From NCBI GenBank assembly GCA_016795295.1, contig JAEUHP010000022.1, positions 1 through 45,889 on the forward strand: 45,889 nt of DNA. Reading direction: 5' to 3'. Source of the stretch: Planctomycetota bacterium (GTDB taxonomy: Bacteria; Planctomycetota; UBA1135; UBA2386). Shown piece by piece: positions 26,859 through 36,394 of this stretch. Below the pieces are notes generated by a model. The model searched no databases, was not told where the DNA came from, and worked only from the letters and a program-made list of their open reading frames with translations. Made by a program: the position numbers and the translations under genes. Position 1 is the stretch's first letter. Each line of letters opens with the position of its first letter.

Positions 26859-29024
26859 ATGAACCCGAGCCCCGACTTCACCCAACTCCCCTACGGCTTC
26901 GACGAGTTCGCACCGACCACGCTGTCCGCTTGGCAGAAGGCGGCTGGTGCGACCAACCCGTGGCTCGCGCCGGAGGGCATCGCCCACCGCATGGCGCACA
27001 CCGCAGCCGACGCCCAGGTGCCGCACCTGGGCGGCTTGCCGGGCGTGCCGCCCTACCTGGGCGGCCCCTACGCGACCATGTTCGCGCAGAAGCCGTGGAC
27101 CATCCGCCAGTACGCCGGCTTCTCCACCGCGGAAGCCTCGAACGCTTTCTATCGCAAAGCTCTTGCCGCAGGCCAGCAAGGCCTCAGCGTCGCCTTCGAC
27201 CTCGCCACCCACCGCGGCTACGACAGCGACCACCCGCGGGTCACCGGCGACGTCGGCATGGCCGGCGTGGCGATCGACTCGATCGCCGACATGCGCATCC
27301 TGTTCGCCGGCATCCCGCTCGACAAAGTGTCCGTGTCGATGACCATGAACGGCGCCGTGCTGCCGATCCTGGCGCTCTACATCGCCGTGGCAGCCGAGCA
27401 AGGTGTGCGGCCGGAACAACTGTCGGGGACCATCCAGAACGACATCCTGAAGGAGTTCATGGTCCGCAACACCTACATCTACCCGCCGGGGCCGAGCATG
27501 CGCATCGTGCGCGACGTGTTCGCCTTCTGCGGCGCCAGGATGCCGAAGTTCAACTCGATCTCGGTGAGCGGTTACCACATCCACGAAGCCGGCGCGACGG
27601 CCGACCTCGAACTGGCCTACACCCTGGCCGACGGCCTCGAGTACCTGCGCACCGGCATCGCGGCCGGCCTCGACGTGGACAAACTCGCCGGCCGCATGTC
27701 GTTCTTCTTCGCGATCGGCATGAACTTCTTCACCGAGGTGTGCAAGCTGCGCGCGGCACGCCTGCTCTGGAGCAAGATCGTGAAGGCGTTCGGCGCCAAG
27801 GACCCGAAGTCGCTGGCCCTGCGTACCCACTGCCAGACCTCCGGCTGGAGCCTGCAGGCCCAGGATCCGTACAACAACGTGGTGCGCACCTGCCTCGAAG
27901 CACTCGCCGCGGTGCTCGGCGGCACCCAGTCGTTGCACACCAATGCCCTCGACGAAGCCATCGCGCTGCCGACCGAGTTCTCCGCGCGCATCGCGCGCAA
28001 CACGCAGTTGATCCTGCAGGAAGAGAGCCACATCGCCCACGTCGCCGATCCTCTGGCCGGCTCGCACTACGTCGAGTGGCTCACGGACCAGTTGGCCCGC
28101 AAGGCCTGGACGCTGCTGCAAGAAGTCGAAGCGCTCGGTGGCATGACCAAGGCCATCGAAGCCGGCCTGCCGAAGCTGCGCATCGAAGAGGCCGCGGCGC
28201 GTCGCCAAGCGGCGATCGACGCCGGCCACGAAGTGATCGTCGGCGTCAACAAGTACCAACCGACCAGCCAGGAACCGCTGCCGATCCTGTCGATCGACAA
28301 CGCCGAAGTGCTGGCCACGCAGCGCCGACGCTTGGCCGAGCTGAAAGCCGGCCGCGACGCGGCCGCCGTGCAGCGCGCGCTCGCGGCCTTGACCGAGGCC
28401 GCCCGTGGCAACGCCAATCTGCTCGAACTCAGCGTGGCGGCGGTGCAGGTCGGCGCCACGGTCGGCGAGGTGTCCGCGGCGCTCGAAGTGGTGTTCGGTC
28501 GCCACCAGGCGGCGCCGCGCACCGTCGCCGGCGTGTATGCTGCAGCGGCGAAGTCGATGGACGCGATCGCCACCGTGCAGCAGCGCAGCCAAGAGTTCTT
28601 GGCGCGGACTGGCCGCCGACCACGCATCCTGGTGGCGAAGATGGGGCAAGACGGCCACGACCGCGGCGCACGCGTGGTCGCCAGCGCGTTCGCCGACCTC
28701 GGCTTCGACGTCGACATCGGCCCGTTGTTCCAGACCCCCGAAGAAGTGGCACAGCAGGCCGTCGACAACGACGTGCACGTCTGCGGTGTCAGCACGCTGG
28801 CCGGCGGCCACAAGCAGCTGGTGCCGGACCTGATCGCGGCCCTGCGCCGCCTGGGCCGCCCCGACATCCTGGTGGTGGCCGGCGGGGTGATCCCCGAGCC
28901 CGACTGGCCGGCACTCCACCGAGCGGGCGTGGCGCAGGTGTTCGGCCCTGGCACCGTGATCCCCAAAGCGGCGTTGGCCCTGCTCGACCGGCTCGAAGGA
29001 GCGCCGGCGGACGGCTCCCGGTGA
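26859..29024 (+). CDS. scpA: Methylmalonyl-CoA mutase (single-chain)
   Basis: 721 residues from the ATG at 26859. Residues ~30-550 form the catalytic TIM barrel ([61 protein letters not shown]). The C-terminal B12-binding domain (~590-721) has the motif DGHDRG (598-603) with cobalt ligand His600. The enzyme interconverts methylmalonyl-CoA and succinyl-CoA, linking propionate, odd-chain fatty acids and branched amino acids to the TCA cycle. It carries both domains, as in the ScpA/MutB large chain of about 715-730 residues; no small subunit is seen. Its stop overlaps the GTG of the next gene. Confidence 0.96.
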   Translation: MNPSPDFTQLPYGFDEFAPTTLSAWQKAAGATNPWLAPEGIAHRMAHTAADAQVPHLGGLPGVPPYLGGPYATMFAQKPWTIRQYAGFSTAEASNAFYRKALAAGQQGLSVAFDLATHRGYDSDHPRVTGDVGMAGVAIDSIADMRILFAGIPLDKVSVSMTMNGAVLPILALYIAVAAEQGVRPEQLSGTIQNDILKEFMVRNTYIYPPGPSMRIVRDVFAFCGARMPKFNSISVSGYHIHEAGATADLELAYTLADGLEYLRTGIAAGLDVDKLAGRMSFFFAIGMNFFTEVCKLRAARLLWSKIVKAFGAKDPKSLALRTHCQTSGWSLQAQDPYNNVVRTCLEALAAVLGGTQSLHTNALDEAIALPTEFSARIARNTQLILQEESHIAHVADPLAGSHYVEWLTDQLARKAWTLLQEVEALGGMTKAIEAGLPKLRIEEAAARRQAAIDAGHEVIVGVNKYQPTSQEPLPILSIDNAEVLATQRRRLAELKAGRDAAAVQRALAALTEAARGNANLLELSVAAVQVGATVGEVSAALEVVFGRHQAAPRTVAGVYAAAAKSMDAIATVQQRSQEFLARTGRRPRILVAKMGQDGHDRGARVVASAFADLGFDVDIGPLFQTPEEVAQQAVDNDVHVCGVSTLAGGHKQLVPDLIAALRRLGRPDILVVAGGVIPEPDWPALHRAGVAQVFGPGTVIPKAALALLDRLEGAPADGSR

Positions 29025-30010
29025 ACGCGCCCCGCGAACTCGCCGCGGCGGTTCTGGCCGGCGATCGGTTGGCGCTGGCCCGCGCCATCACCTTGGTCGA
29101 GAGCCGCCGCGCTGCCGACCGGCCTGCAGCGGAGGCACTGCTGGCCGACCTGCTGCCCCACACCGGCCGCAGCATCCGCATCGGCATCACCGGCGCGCCC
29201 GGCGTCGGCAAGAGCACCCTGATCGAACGACTCGGCCTCGACCTGTGTGCAAAGGGCCACCGCACCGCCGTGTTCGCCGTGGACCCGAGCTCCATGCGCA
29301 GCGGCGGCAGCATCCTCGGCGACAAAACCCGCATGGTGGAGCTCAGCCGGCACCCGCAGGCGTTCGTGCGCCCGCAGCCTGGCGGTGACACGCTGGGCGG
29401 AGTGGCCGCGCACACGCGCGAAGCGCTGCTGGTCGGCGAAGCGGCCGGCTTCGACGTGGTGCTGGTCGAAACCATCGGTACCGGGCAGTCCGAAACCGCG
29501 GTACACGGCATGGTCGATGCCTTCCTGCTGCTGCTGTCGCCGGCCGCCGGCGACGAGCTGCAGGGCATCAAACGCGGGGTGATGGAACTCGCCGACCTGG
29601 TGCTGGTGCACAAAGCCGATGGCGAGCTGGCCACCGAGGCGCAGCGCGCCGCCGAACAGTGCCGGATGGGCCTGCACATCCTGCACGGAGCCGGCAGCCA
29701 GGTGCCACCGGTGCTGGTCGCGTCGTCGCGCACCGGCATGGGCATCTCAGAACTGTGGACCGCCCTGCGCGCCTGGATCGAGAACGAACGTGCCTCCGGC
29801 CGCTTCGCGGCGCGCCGCAGCGGCCAGCAGGTCGCCTGGCTCGAGAGTGCCCTGCGCGAGCAGCTGGTCGCGGCATTCTTCGCCACCGCAGGCCATGCCG
29901 CGGCGCTGGCCGAAGCCCGCGCCGAGGTGCAGCAGGGTCGCCTGCTGCCGAGCGCGGCCGCCCGGCAATTGGTCGCCCGCACCTTCGTCGCCCCCACCAC
30001 CACACCATGA
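29021..30010 (+). CDS. meaB: Methylmalonyl-CoA mutase chaperone GTPase MeaB
   Basis: 329 residues from the GTG at 29021 (GTGA overlap with the mutase stop). G3E-type P-loop GTPase: Walker [10 protein letters not shown] (58-66), the switch region [28 protein letters not shown] (G3) and a later NKAD-equivalent VHKADG. MeaB gates cofactor loading and protects the mutase from inactivation. The position directly after the mutase is the usual arrangement. Its stop overlaps the start of the acetyltransferase gene (ATGA). Confidence 0.95.
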   Translation: MNAPRELAAAVLAGDRLALARAITLVESRRAADRPAAEALLADLLPHTGRSIRIGITGAPGVGKSTLIERLGLDLCAKGHRTAVFAVDPSSMRSGGSILGDKTRMVELSRHPQAFVRPQPGGDTLGGVAAHTREALLVGEAAGFDVVLVETIGTGQSETAVHGMVDAFLLLLSPAAGDELQGIKRGVMELADLVLVHKADGELATEAQRAAEQCRMGLHILHGAGSQVPPVLVASSRTGMGISELWTALRAWIENERASGRFAARRSGQQVAWLESALREQLVAAFFATAGHAAALAEARAEVQQGRLLPSAAARQLVARTFVAPTTTP

Positions 30011-30561
30011 GTGCCTCGCTGCTGCGCTTCGCCACGGCGGCCGACTTCGCAGCCATTGCCGCGATCACCAACCACTACATCGGCAACACCGCGATCCACT
30101 TCGGCTACGAAGCGGTGACGCCCGGCGAACTGCAAGACCTCTGGCGCCAGCACCACGATCTGTATCCCTGGCTGGTGGCCGAGGTCGAGGGCAACGTGGT
30201 CGGCTACGCCAAGGCGGGCGTCTACCGCACCCGGGCGGCCTACCGCTGGAGCACGGAAACCGGCATCTACCTGGCCCCCGAGCGACTGGGCCGCGGCCAT
30301 GGGCGACCGCTCTACGAACGCCTGCTGGCGGTGCTCACCGAACAAGGCTTCCACGCCGCCATCGGCGTCATCACCTTGCCCAACCACGCCTCCGTGGCCC
30401 TGCACGAACGCCTCGGCTTCCAGCCTTGCGGGGTGGTGCGCCAAGCCGGCTTCAAGTTCGACGCTTGGCACGACATCGGGACTTGGCAGAAGCTGCTGCA
30501 GGCGCCGGGAACTCCGGCTCGCAGTCTGCGCGCCCCGGCGATGGTCGTCCGGGAAGCCTGA
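30007..30561 (+). CDS. GNAT N-acetyltransferase, phosphinothricin-acetyltransferase-like
   Basis: 184 residues; ATG overlaps the meaB stop by four bases. It has the PAT/Bar signature: N-terminal RFATAADFAAIAAITNHYI, then GYAKAGVYRTRAAYRWSTETGIYL, acetyl-CoA loop GRGHGRPLYERLL, and GFQPCGVVRQAGFKFDAWHDI. Family members acetylate phosphinothricin, methionine sulfoximine or other amino acids; the natural substrate is usually unknown. Co-translation with meaB is by overlap only; no link to propionate metabolism is established. Confidence 0.88.
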   Translation: MSASLLRFATAADFAAIAAITNHYIGNTAIHFGYEAVTPGELQDLWRQHHDLYPWLVAEVEGNVVGYAKAGVYRTRAAYRWSTETGIYLAPERLGRGHGRPLYERLLAVLTEQGFHAAIGVITLPNHASVALHERLGFQPCGVVRQAGFKFDAWHDIGTWQKLLQAPGTPARSLRAPAMVVREA

Positions 30562-30586
30562 CGCTGGCCCAGAGCCGCCGATGGCA

Positions 30587-30601
30587 GGGGCGCCACGCCC
30601 C
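30587..30601 (+). terminator. Small GC hairpin after the acetyltransferase gene
   Basis: GGGGCG (30587-30592) and CGCCCC (30596-30601) form a 6-bp stem with a 3-base loop, 26 bases past the stop of the acetyltransferase and before the chemotaxis gene. No T-run; a weak candidate for ending the scpA-meaB transcript. Confidence 0.3.
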
Positions 30602-30675
30602 CGGCTCACGTCCGGCGCCTACCGCTGCCGATCCAGGGGGCTCAGCACGCCCGGTGGCCGACCGGGGAACCCGCG

Positions 30676-33003
30676 ATGAAGATCCAGACCCGCCTCGTCT
30701 CCGTCCTGCTCGCCTGCGGCCTCCTGCCCATGCTCGGCGTGGGGGTCGCCAGCTACCAGATCGCCCGGTCCGGCAACGCTGCGATCCTGGACGCCGCCAA
30801 CCGCGAGATCGAGACCCGCGCACGGGACCAGTTGTATGCCGTGACGGCGGCCCGCAAGGCCGACATCGAGCACTACTTCCAGAACGTCCAAGCCCACGTC
30901 GGCAGCCAGGCCGAGAATCGCTCGATCCTCGAGGGCCTGCAGCAACTCGCCGCGGCCATGCCCAAGCTCGCCGAAGGTGCCGACACCGACGGGCAGCGCC
31001 GCGAACTCGCCCAGTACTACCGTGGGCCGTTCCAGCAGGAGTTCACCCGGCAGAACGGCCGACCCGGCACCCCCGACGGCCTGCTGGCCCGGCTCGATGC
31101 CCCGGCGGTGGCGGCGCAACTGCTCTACCTGCAGCGCAATCCGCACCCGCTCGGCAAGAAGAACGAGCTGACCACCAGCAACGATGGCTCGGAGTACTCC
31201 CGCATCCACGCGGTGACCCACCCCGAACTGGCCGCGATCCAGCGCAGCTTCGGCTACTACGATCTGTTCCTGATCGACACCAGCGGACGCATCGTCTACT
31301 CGGTGTTCAAGGAGACGGACTTCGCGACTTCGCTGGCCGACGGACCGTTCGCCGACAGCAGCCTGGCCAACCTGTGGCGCAAACTCGCCACCGCTCCAGA
31401 CCACACCACGATGTTCGCCGACTTCCAGCGCTACGGACCGAGTTACGACGGCCCAGCCGCGTTCCTCGGCGCGCCGCTGTTCGACGGCGACCGACGCGTC
31501 GGCTCCCTGGTCGTGCAGCTGCCGATCGACCGCATCAATGCCGTGGCCACGGCCACCGAAGGCATGGGCAAGACCGGCGAAGTGCTGCTGGTCGGCAGCG
31601 ACCGCCTGATGCGCTCCGATTCGCGGCACAACCCCACCACCCACAGCGTCGCAGCGTCGTTCCGCGACCCACAGCGCGGCTCGTTCGACACCCCGCAGGT
31701 GCGCGACGCCCTGGCCGGCAAGAGCGGTGATGGGGTGATCCGCGACGTGGATGGCGCGGAAGAGGTCACGCACTGGACCCAGGTCCAGGTGCTCGGCACC
31801 CAATGGGCGATGCTCGCCAAGTTCGAGACGGCCGAGATCCTGTCGGGCGTGCAGGAGATGGCGAAGATCGGCGACAGCACGGCCACGGGCATGTGGCAGT
31901 GGACCCTCGGCCTGGTGCTGGGCTGCGGCACCGTGCTCGCGGTGCTGAGCTGGCTGCTGGCGCGGCAACTGGTGCAGCCGATCCGCAGCTCGGTGCTGGC
32001 CTTGAAGGACATTGCCGCCGGCGAAGGCGACCTGCGCGCCCGTCTCGACGAGCAACGCCGCGACGAGCTGGGCGAACTCGGCCACTGGTTCAACAGCTTC
32101 CTGGCCAAGCTCCAGGAAACCGTGCGGCACATCGGCCAGCAGGCCAACGAAGTCGGCTCGGCAGCCACGCAACTCACCGCCACCGCCCAGTCGTTGGCCA
32201 GCGGTGCCGAGCGCTCGCGCACCCAGACCTCCCAGGTCGCCGCCGCGTCCGAAGAGATGGCGGCCAACATGGCCTCGGTGAGCCGTTCGTCGGAGACCAT
32301 GGGCGGCACGTTCCGCACCGTCGCCGCAGCGGTCGAGGAGATGACCGCCAGCATCGCCGAGGTCGCCAAGTCGGCGAACGACGCCGCCGCGGTCGCAGGC
32401 ACGGCGGCCGCCCTGACCCGCGCCAGCAACGACAAGGTCAGCGCCCTCGGCGCCGCCGCCGACGAGATCGGCCGGGTGATCGAAACCATCCAGGACATCG
32501 CCGAGCAGACCAACCTGCTGGCCCTGAACGCCACCATCGAAGCCGCGCGCGCCGGCGAAGCCGGCAAGGGCTTCTCGGTGGTCGCAAACGAGGTCAAGGA
32601 CCTCGCCCGGCAGACCGCCGAAGCCACCCAGGACATCCGGGCCCGCATCGAACGCATCCAAGGCAGCACCGCGGAATCGGTGCAGGCCATCGCGGAAATC
32701 GACCAGGTGATCGCCAAGGTCAACCAGAGCAGCCAGCTGATCGCCACCGCGGTCGCGGAGCAGCGCGCCGCCACCCAGGAGATCTCCTCCAACTTGGCGC
32801 AGAGCGTGAAGGCCGTCGAAACGGTGGCCACCAACGTGCGCGAGGGCGGCACGGCGAGCCAGGAGATCAGCAGCGCCATCGCCGAAGTCGACCGCCAAGC
32901 GCAGGCGGCTGCGGCCGGCGCCGAGCAGACGTCGATGGCAGGCAAGTCGCTGGCGGAGCTGGCGAGCGGTCTGCAACAGGTGGTCGGCCGGTTCAAAGTC
33001 TGA
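30676..33003 (+). CDS. Methyl-accepting chemotaxis protein
   Basis: 775 residues. First transmembrane helix at ~8-28, a periplasmic sensor of ~370 residues ([25 protein letters not shown] suggests a double-Cache fold), second helix at ~406-430, then a HAMP domain ([22 protein letters not shown]) and the cytoplasmic signalling hairpin. The hairpin tip [29 protein letters not shown] lies near 605-630 and binds CheA/CheW. No C-terminal NWETF-like tether, so adaptation enzymes would dock elsewhere. GGGGAA at 30664-30669 is a Shine-Dalgarno six bases before the ATG. No cheA/cheW genes are nearby, so signalling partners are elsewhere. Confidence 0.95.
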   Translation: MKIQTRLVSVLLACGLLPMLGVGVASYQIARSGNAAILDAANREIETRARDQLYAVTAARKADIEHYFQNVQAHVGSQAENRSILEGLQQLAAAMPKLAEGADTDGQRRELAQYYRGPFQQEFTRQNGRPGTPDGLLARLDAPAVAAQLLYLQRNPHPLGKKNELTTSNDGSEYSRIHAVTHPELAAIQRSFGYYDLFLIDTSGRIVYSVFKETDFATSLADGPFADSSLANLWRKLATAPDHTTMFADFQRYGPSYDGPAAFLGAPLFDGDRRVGSLVVQLPIDRINAVATATEGMGKTGEVLLVGSDRLMRSDSRHNPTTHSVAASFRDPQRGSFDTPQVRDALAGKSGDGVIRDVDGAEEVTHWTQVQVLGTQWAMLAKFETAEILSGVQEMAKIGDSTATGMWQWTLGLVLGCGTVLAVLSWLLARQLVQPIRSSVLALKDIAAGEGDLRARLDEQRRDELGELGHWFNSFLAKLQETVRHIGQQANEVGSAATQLTATAQSLASGAERSRTQTSQVAAASEEMAANMASVSRSSETMGGTFRTVAAAVEEMTASIAEVAKSANDAAAVAGTAAALTRASNDKVSALGAAADEIGRVIETIQDIAEQTNLLALNATIEAARAGEAGKGFSVVANEVKDLARQTAEATQDIRARIERIQGSTAESVQAIAEIDQVIAKVNQSSQLIATAVAEQRAATQEISSNLAQSVKAVETVATNVREGGTASQEISSAIAEVDRQAQAAAAGAEQTSMAGKSLAELASGLQQVVGRFKV

Positions 33004-33061
33004 GTCCCGGTCCCGGAGCGGGTGGCCCACCCACGCGGCGGGCGACCCTTGCGCAGGGATC

Positions 33062-33089
33062 TTGACGCCGAGCGGCCAACCGCTAAACT
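33062..33089 (+). promoter_or_regulatory. Promoter of the tRNA-Asn gene
   Basis: TTGACG (33062-33067) and TAAACT (33084-33089) are separated by 16 bases, close to the sigma-70 consensus in both hexamers. Transcription would start near 33096, about 27 bases before the mature tRNA. It starts 59 bases after the chemotaxis gene stop. Confidence 0.65.
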
Positions 33090-33122
33090 GTTCGCCCCGT
33101 TCGGGTCTGACCCGGACCGTGT

Positions 33123-33198
33123 TCCTCGATAGCTCAGTCGGTAGAGCAGGTGACTGTTAATCACCGGGTCGTAGGTTCAAGTCCTACTCGAGGAGCCA
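33123..33198 (+). tRNA. tRNA-Asn (GTT)
   Basis: A 76-base cloverleaf. Acceptor stem TCCTCGA (33123-33129) pairs with TCGAGGA (33188-33194), followed by G and the encoded CCA end (33196-33198). The D arm contains AGCTCAGTCGGTAGAGC, the anticodon stem-loop GTGACTGTTAATCACC has anticodon GTT at 33156-33158, and the T arm is GTAGGTTCAAGTCCTAC. It closely matches bacterial tRNA-Asn. Confidence 0.97.
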
Positions 33199-33205
33199 TT
33201 TTTTT
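33199..33205 (+). terminator. T-run directly after the tRNA
   Basis: Seven consecutive T follow the CCA end at once. The stable acceptor and T-arm stems immediately upstream could supply the terminating stem. Inferred from position; a small CTGCC/GGCAG hairpin (33206-33219) follows but is on the wrong side of the T-run to be a normal terminator for this gene. Confidence 0.4.
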
Positions 33206-33292
33206 CTGCCTGGAGGCAGCTCGCCTAGAGGGAAGCTCCCCAGGTTGGTCCGTAGCTCGGCTTCGTGGGATGGGAGTTCTTGCGCTGGGGCG

Positions 33293-33343
33293 CTTCAGGT
33301 AGTGGGCCGCTTCAGGTAGTGGGCTTCTTCAGGTAGGCTGATC
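33293..33343. repeat. 17-bp tandem repeat upstream of a lipoprotein gene
   Basis: CTTCAGGTAGTGGGCCG (33293-33309) is followed by CTTCAGGTAGTGGGCTT (33310-33326), differing at the last two bases, and by a partial third copy starting CTTCAGGTAG (33327). The array begins 38 bases before, and overlaps no part of, the lipoprotein gene at 33381, and may lie in its 5' leader. Not an insertion sequence. Confidence 0.75.
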
Positions 33344-33380
33344 GCCTCGAAGCCGCCGCTCGGGCGAGCCGCCGCTCGAA

Positions 33381-33908
33381 ATGCCGGGCCTGCCGATGCC
33401 TCGCCAAATCCTCCTGCTCGCGCCGCTCCTGCTGGCGGCCTGCTACGCGACCCCAGAGCGCGACGACCCCCGCGTGGCGGCCACCCTGCAGCGCCTCTTG
33501 GCCGCAGACCTGTCCCATTCGGGATTCGCCACGCGCGCAGCGGGCGTCGAACGCGCCCAGGCCGGCCTCCGGTCGGAACTCGGCCGCTTGGATCGCTGGT
33601 CGGAAAGCCCGGAGCGGCTCGCCCGGAGCCAGCACACCGCCGAGACGGCGCCGCAACGCCTGCGTGAGCTTGCCGCCGCTGAAGGAGAGCGCTTGGGCCG
33701 CCTGCCGCAAGCAGCCCAAGCACTCCTGCCTGGCCCCGAAGCGGCCACATCGAACCTGGCCCAGGGTCTGGACACCGTCCCAGAAGCCCTGCGCCTCGAC
33801 CGACCGCCCCTGGACGAACCCAGCGACCGCGCCCACCGCACCGATCCAAGGGATGTGCGTCCGGAAGCCACTCTCTGGCAGCGCATCTGGCGGCGGCTGC
33901 CATTCTGA
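33381..33908 (+). CDS. Small lipoprotein of unknown function
   Basis: 175 residues from the ATG at 33381; a second in-frame ATG at 33396 begins closer to the hydrophobic core. The signal is MPRQILLLAPLLLAAC with lipobox LAAC. The mature part is Arg/Ala/Glu rich and helical, probably coiled-coil-like (ERAQAGLRSELGRLDRW, then LRELAAAEGERLGRL), with a proline-rich C-terminus. No family recognised. It is flanked by the tandem repeat upstream and a 217-base gap downstream that shows only a -10-like TAGAAC (34090-34095) before the peptidase. Confidence 0.65.
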   Translation: MPGLPMPRQILLLAPLLLAACYATPERDDPRVAATLQRLLAADLSHSGFATRAAGVERAQAGLRSELGRLDRWSESPERLARSQHTAETAPQRLRELAAAEGERLGRLPQAAQALLPGPEAATSNLAQGLDTVPEALRLDRPPLDEPSDRAHRTDPRDVRPEATLWQRIWRRLPF

Positions 33909-34125
33909 CCGCTGGCTGGCGCGTGTTCTGACCTGAAGAAGTTCTGCTCTGCCGGCGTCCGGACCCGCTGGCATTCGGCCCCCCAGCAGGTCTGCGCCGC
34001 GGCAACGCCACGGCCTCGCCGCGCCCACGCGGAGTTGTCGCATTTCCCCCAGGTTGCAGGCGGGTCTCGCGGGTGCCCTGGACAGACCGTAGAACACTGC
34101 TCACTCCTCCCCCCAAGTTCGAACC

Positions 34126-35820
34126 ATGCTCTGGCCCACCCGATCCCCCGCGGACATCCGCGCCACCCTGACGGCCGTTGCCGTCGCGGCGACCCTGACC
34201 GCAGCACTCGCTGCGCAGTCGCCTTTCGCCAAACCGCACGAGCTGCCCGCCGACCGCATGGCCGGCACCGCCGCCGTGTCGATCGAAGACTGCAAGAAGT
34301 GGCTCTTCACCCTCGCCTCGCCCGAGTTCGAAGGGCGGCAGACGGGCCAGCCCGGGTTCCAAAAAGCTGCCGAATTCGTCAGTGCCCACTTCCAGAAGCT
34401 CGGGCTGGAGGCGCGGGGCGAAAACGGTACTTTCTATCAGACGGTGCCGTGGTCGGTGACCAAGGTGGTGCCGGAGAATTCGTACCTCGAGTTCCAGCGC
34501 GCGGGCGCCGAGCCACTCCGCATTCCGGCGGATCGACTGGCCGGCAACGTGGTCGGCAACAGCTCGGCCGAGGGCGAAGTGGTGTTCCTGGTGGTCGAAT
34601 CTCCGGCGGCGCCGGCCGACGGCCAGCGCTTCCGGGTGCCGAAGATCCCAGGCCTCGCCGACCTCGCCGTCGAGGGCAAGGTCGTGGTCGCCTACGTGAA
34701 GCCGGCTCGCGACGGCCTGCCGTCGGCTCTGGGTCGGCTCGCCGTGACCCAGAGTCTGCAGGGCAAGGGCGCCGCAGCCGTGTTGTTCGCCCAGCAGGAG
34801 CAGCCGGCCGGTGGCCTGCGCGGTCGCAGCTCGGCCAGCCGCCGCGCCGGCAACCCGGCCGTGGCAGGTGCAGGCCGGGTGCCTTCGGATCTGGCGTTCG
34901 GCGGCACCGACCTCACCACCATGCTGAAGTTGGGCGGCGCAGAAGCTGCGGTGCTCGAAGGCACCGCGATGACCCCCACGATCACGTTGCGCGCCAAGTT
35001 CGAGGTCGCGGTCCAGACCGAGCAGGCCCCGGCGATGAACGTGTTCGCCGTACTGCCCGGCAGTGATCCGCAGCTGCGCAACGAGTACGTCGTGGTGGGC
35101 AGCCACCTCGACCACGTCGGCACGCGCGGCGGCCTGCACCCGGGCGCCGACGACGACGCTTCGGGCACCACCGGCGTGATGGCGGTCGCGCAGATGTTCG
35201 TGAAGAACCCGAACCGGCCCAAGCGCAGCGTGCTGTTCGTCTGCTTCGCCGGAGAAGAGGACGGCCTGATCGGCTCCGACTTCTTCGCCAAGAATTGCCC
35301 GGTGCCGCTGGCCTCGATCGTGGGCGAACTGCAGATGGACATGATCGGCCGGGACGAGGAAGAGAACCGCGAAGGCAACCGCGGCGAACGGGCCGAGGAC
35401 AACCGCACCTCATTGCACTTGGTGGGCACCCAGAAGTTGGCGCCCGCGCTGCACGAGCTGTGCCTGAAGAAGAACGACGCCGCGGCGTTCGACATCGAGT
35501 ACGACCAGGAAGGCATGTTCGGCCGCAGCGACCACGCCAACTTCGCCAAGTACGGCGTGCCGATCGCGTTCTTCTTCACCGGCCTGCACCGCGACTACCA
35601 CGAGACGACCGACACGCCGGACAAGATCCACTACGAGAAGCTGCTGCGGGTCGCCACCTACGTCTACGACATCGCCTTCGAACTCGGTGTGCAGGACGAG
35701 CGCCCGCTCGTCGATCCGGTGCTGTGGCAGAACTACCGCGGCAAACAAGCCAAGGAGCCGGCGGCGCCGCTGATCGGGGGGAAAGCCGCCAGCGCCCCAG
35801 CCACCGAGGGCGGCAAGTAG
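34126..35820 (+). CDS. Secreted M28 family zinc aminopeptidase with PA domain
   Basis: 564 residues. A signal segment ends at about 30 (LTAALAAQ). A protease-associated-type insert occupies ~140-290, within an M28 (aminopeptidase Y/S-like) fold. Metal ligands match the family: His327 (GSHLDHVG), Asp342/343 (GADDDASG), Glu377 and Glu378 (AGEED), Asp405 (QMDMIG) and His492 (DYHETTDTPDK). It should remove N-terminal residues from peptides outside the cytoplasm. The C-terminal ~40 residues are Ala/Lys/Pro rich. Its stop is covered by an inverted repeat shared with the convergent gene. Confidence 0.9.
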   Translation: MLWPTRSPADIRATLTAVAVAATLTAALAAQSPFAKPHELPADRMAGTAAVSIEDCKKWLFTLASPEFEGRQTGQPGFQKAAEFVSAHFQKLGLEARGENGTFYQTVPWSVTKVVPENSYLEFQRAGAEPLRIPADRLAGNVVGNSSAEGEVVFLVVESPAAPADGQRFRVPKIPGLADLAVEGKVVVAYVKPARDGLPSALGRLAVTQSLQGKGAAAVLFAQQEQPAGGLRGRSSASRRAGNPAVAGAGRVPSDLAFGGTDLTTMLKLGGAEAAVLEGTAMTPTITLRAKFEVAVQTEQAPAMNVFAVLPGSDPQLRNEYVVVGSHLDHVGTRGGLHPGADDDASGTTGVMAVAQMFVKNPNRPKRSVLFVCFAGEEDGLIGSDFFAKNCPVPLASIVGELQMDMIGRDEEENREGNRGERAEDNRTSLHLVGTQKLAPALHELCLKKNDAAAFDIEYDQEGMFGRSDHANFAKYGVPIAFFFTGLHRDYHETTDTPDKIHYEKLLRVATYVYDIAFELGVQDERPLVDPVLWQNYRGKQAKEPAAPLIGGKAASAPATEGGK

Positions 35821-35867
35821 CTGCGCGAGGAACCCGCTTGGCTCAGCGCGCGTAGGGCTCGCGCAGC
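35820..35867. repeat. Inverted repeat spanning the end of two convergent genes
   Basis: GCTGCGCGAG (35820-35829) is a perfect reverse complement of CTCGCGCAGC (35858-35867). The left arm includes the last base of the peptidase stop codon and the right arm lies inside the 3' end of the minus-strand gene, so transcripts from both directions can form the hairpin. Large loop (28 bases), no T-run. Confidence 0.5.
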
Positions 35868-36391
35868 GCCAGGGGCGGACCGAGCACTTCGTTCATCACC
35901 AGCACGCGCTTCAGGTCGGCGAGGTCCACGAGGCTGGCGTCGGCCCGGCGCACCCGACCAGCCGCCAGCGTCCGCCCGCCCAGGGCACCAAGGTCCTGGG
36001 ACGCACCCACCCGGCCGCTCGCGGGCGCTTGGCGCCGCTCGATGCCCTCGCCGACGTGGGTTGTGACCGTCGCTGGCTGCCACCGCGGCAACGCCGTGGC
36101 CAAGGGCTGGGGCGGCGGCTCGGGTGCCACCACCTCCCTTGGCGCCGGCGTCGAGACTGGCGCCGGGCGCTCAGGCGCAGCCTCGGCATCGTCCATGCCG
36201 AGAATCCGGCGCATTTCGGCGGCGACCTCCTCGGCGCTCCGCTGCCCGGCCCGCGGTCCAGCCTTGGGAGCCGTCGCCGAACGAGCGCGCTGCGCCGCCT
36301 TGCCGATCTTGCCGATGCCGCCGAACAGCCAGGCCGCCAGCACGAACAGCAGGACCGGGTGCTCGACGAGGAACTGGATCAACCTGCCCAC
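35843..36391 (-). CDS. Membrane-anchored protein of the floA operon, unknown function
   Basis: 182 residues from the GTG at 36391, supported by AGGAG seven bases upstream. One N-terminal transmembrane helix (~5-25, FLVEHPVLLFVLAAWLFGGIGKIG) is followed by a soluble part with an acidic patch (EEVAAEMRRILGMDDAEAAPE), a Pro-rich linker and a short conserved-looking end (DLKRVLVMNEVLGPPLALR). It is last in the nfeD-floA transcript, three bases after the floA stop, and may act with the flotillin; no family recognised. Confidence 0.72.
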   Translation of the reverse strand: MGRLIQFLVEHPVLLFVLAAWLFGGIGKIGKAAQRARSATAPKAGPRAGQRSAEEVAAEMRRILGMDDAEAAPERPAPVSTPAPREVVAPEPPPQPLATALPRWQPATVTTHVGEGIERRQAPASGRVGASQDLGALGGRTLAAGRVRRADASLVDLADLKRVLVMNEVLGPPLALREPYAR

Positions 36392-36394
36392 GGC

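Noticed and set aside
33206..33219. CTGCC/GGCAG hairpin as terminator of the tRNA-Asn gene
   Set aside because: The T-run precedes rather than follows the stem on the plus strand, and is an A-run on the minus strand.
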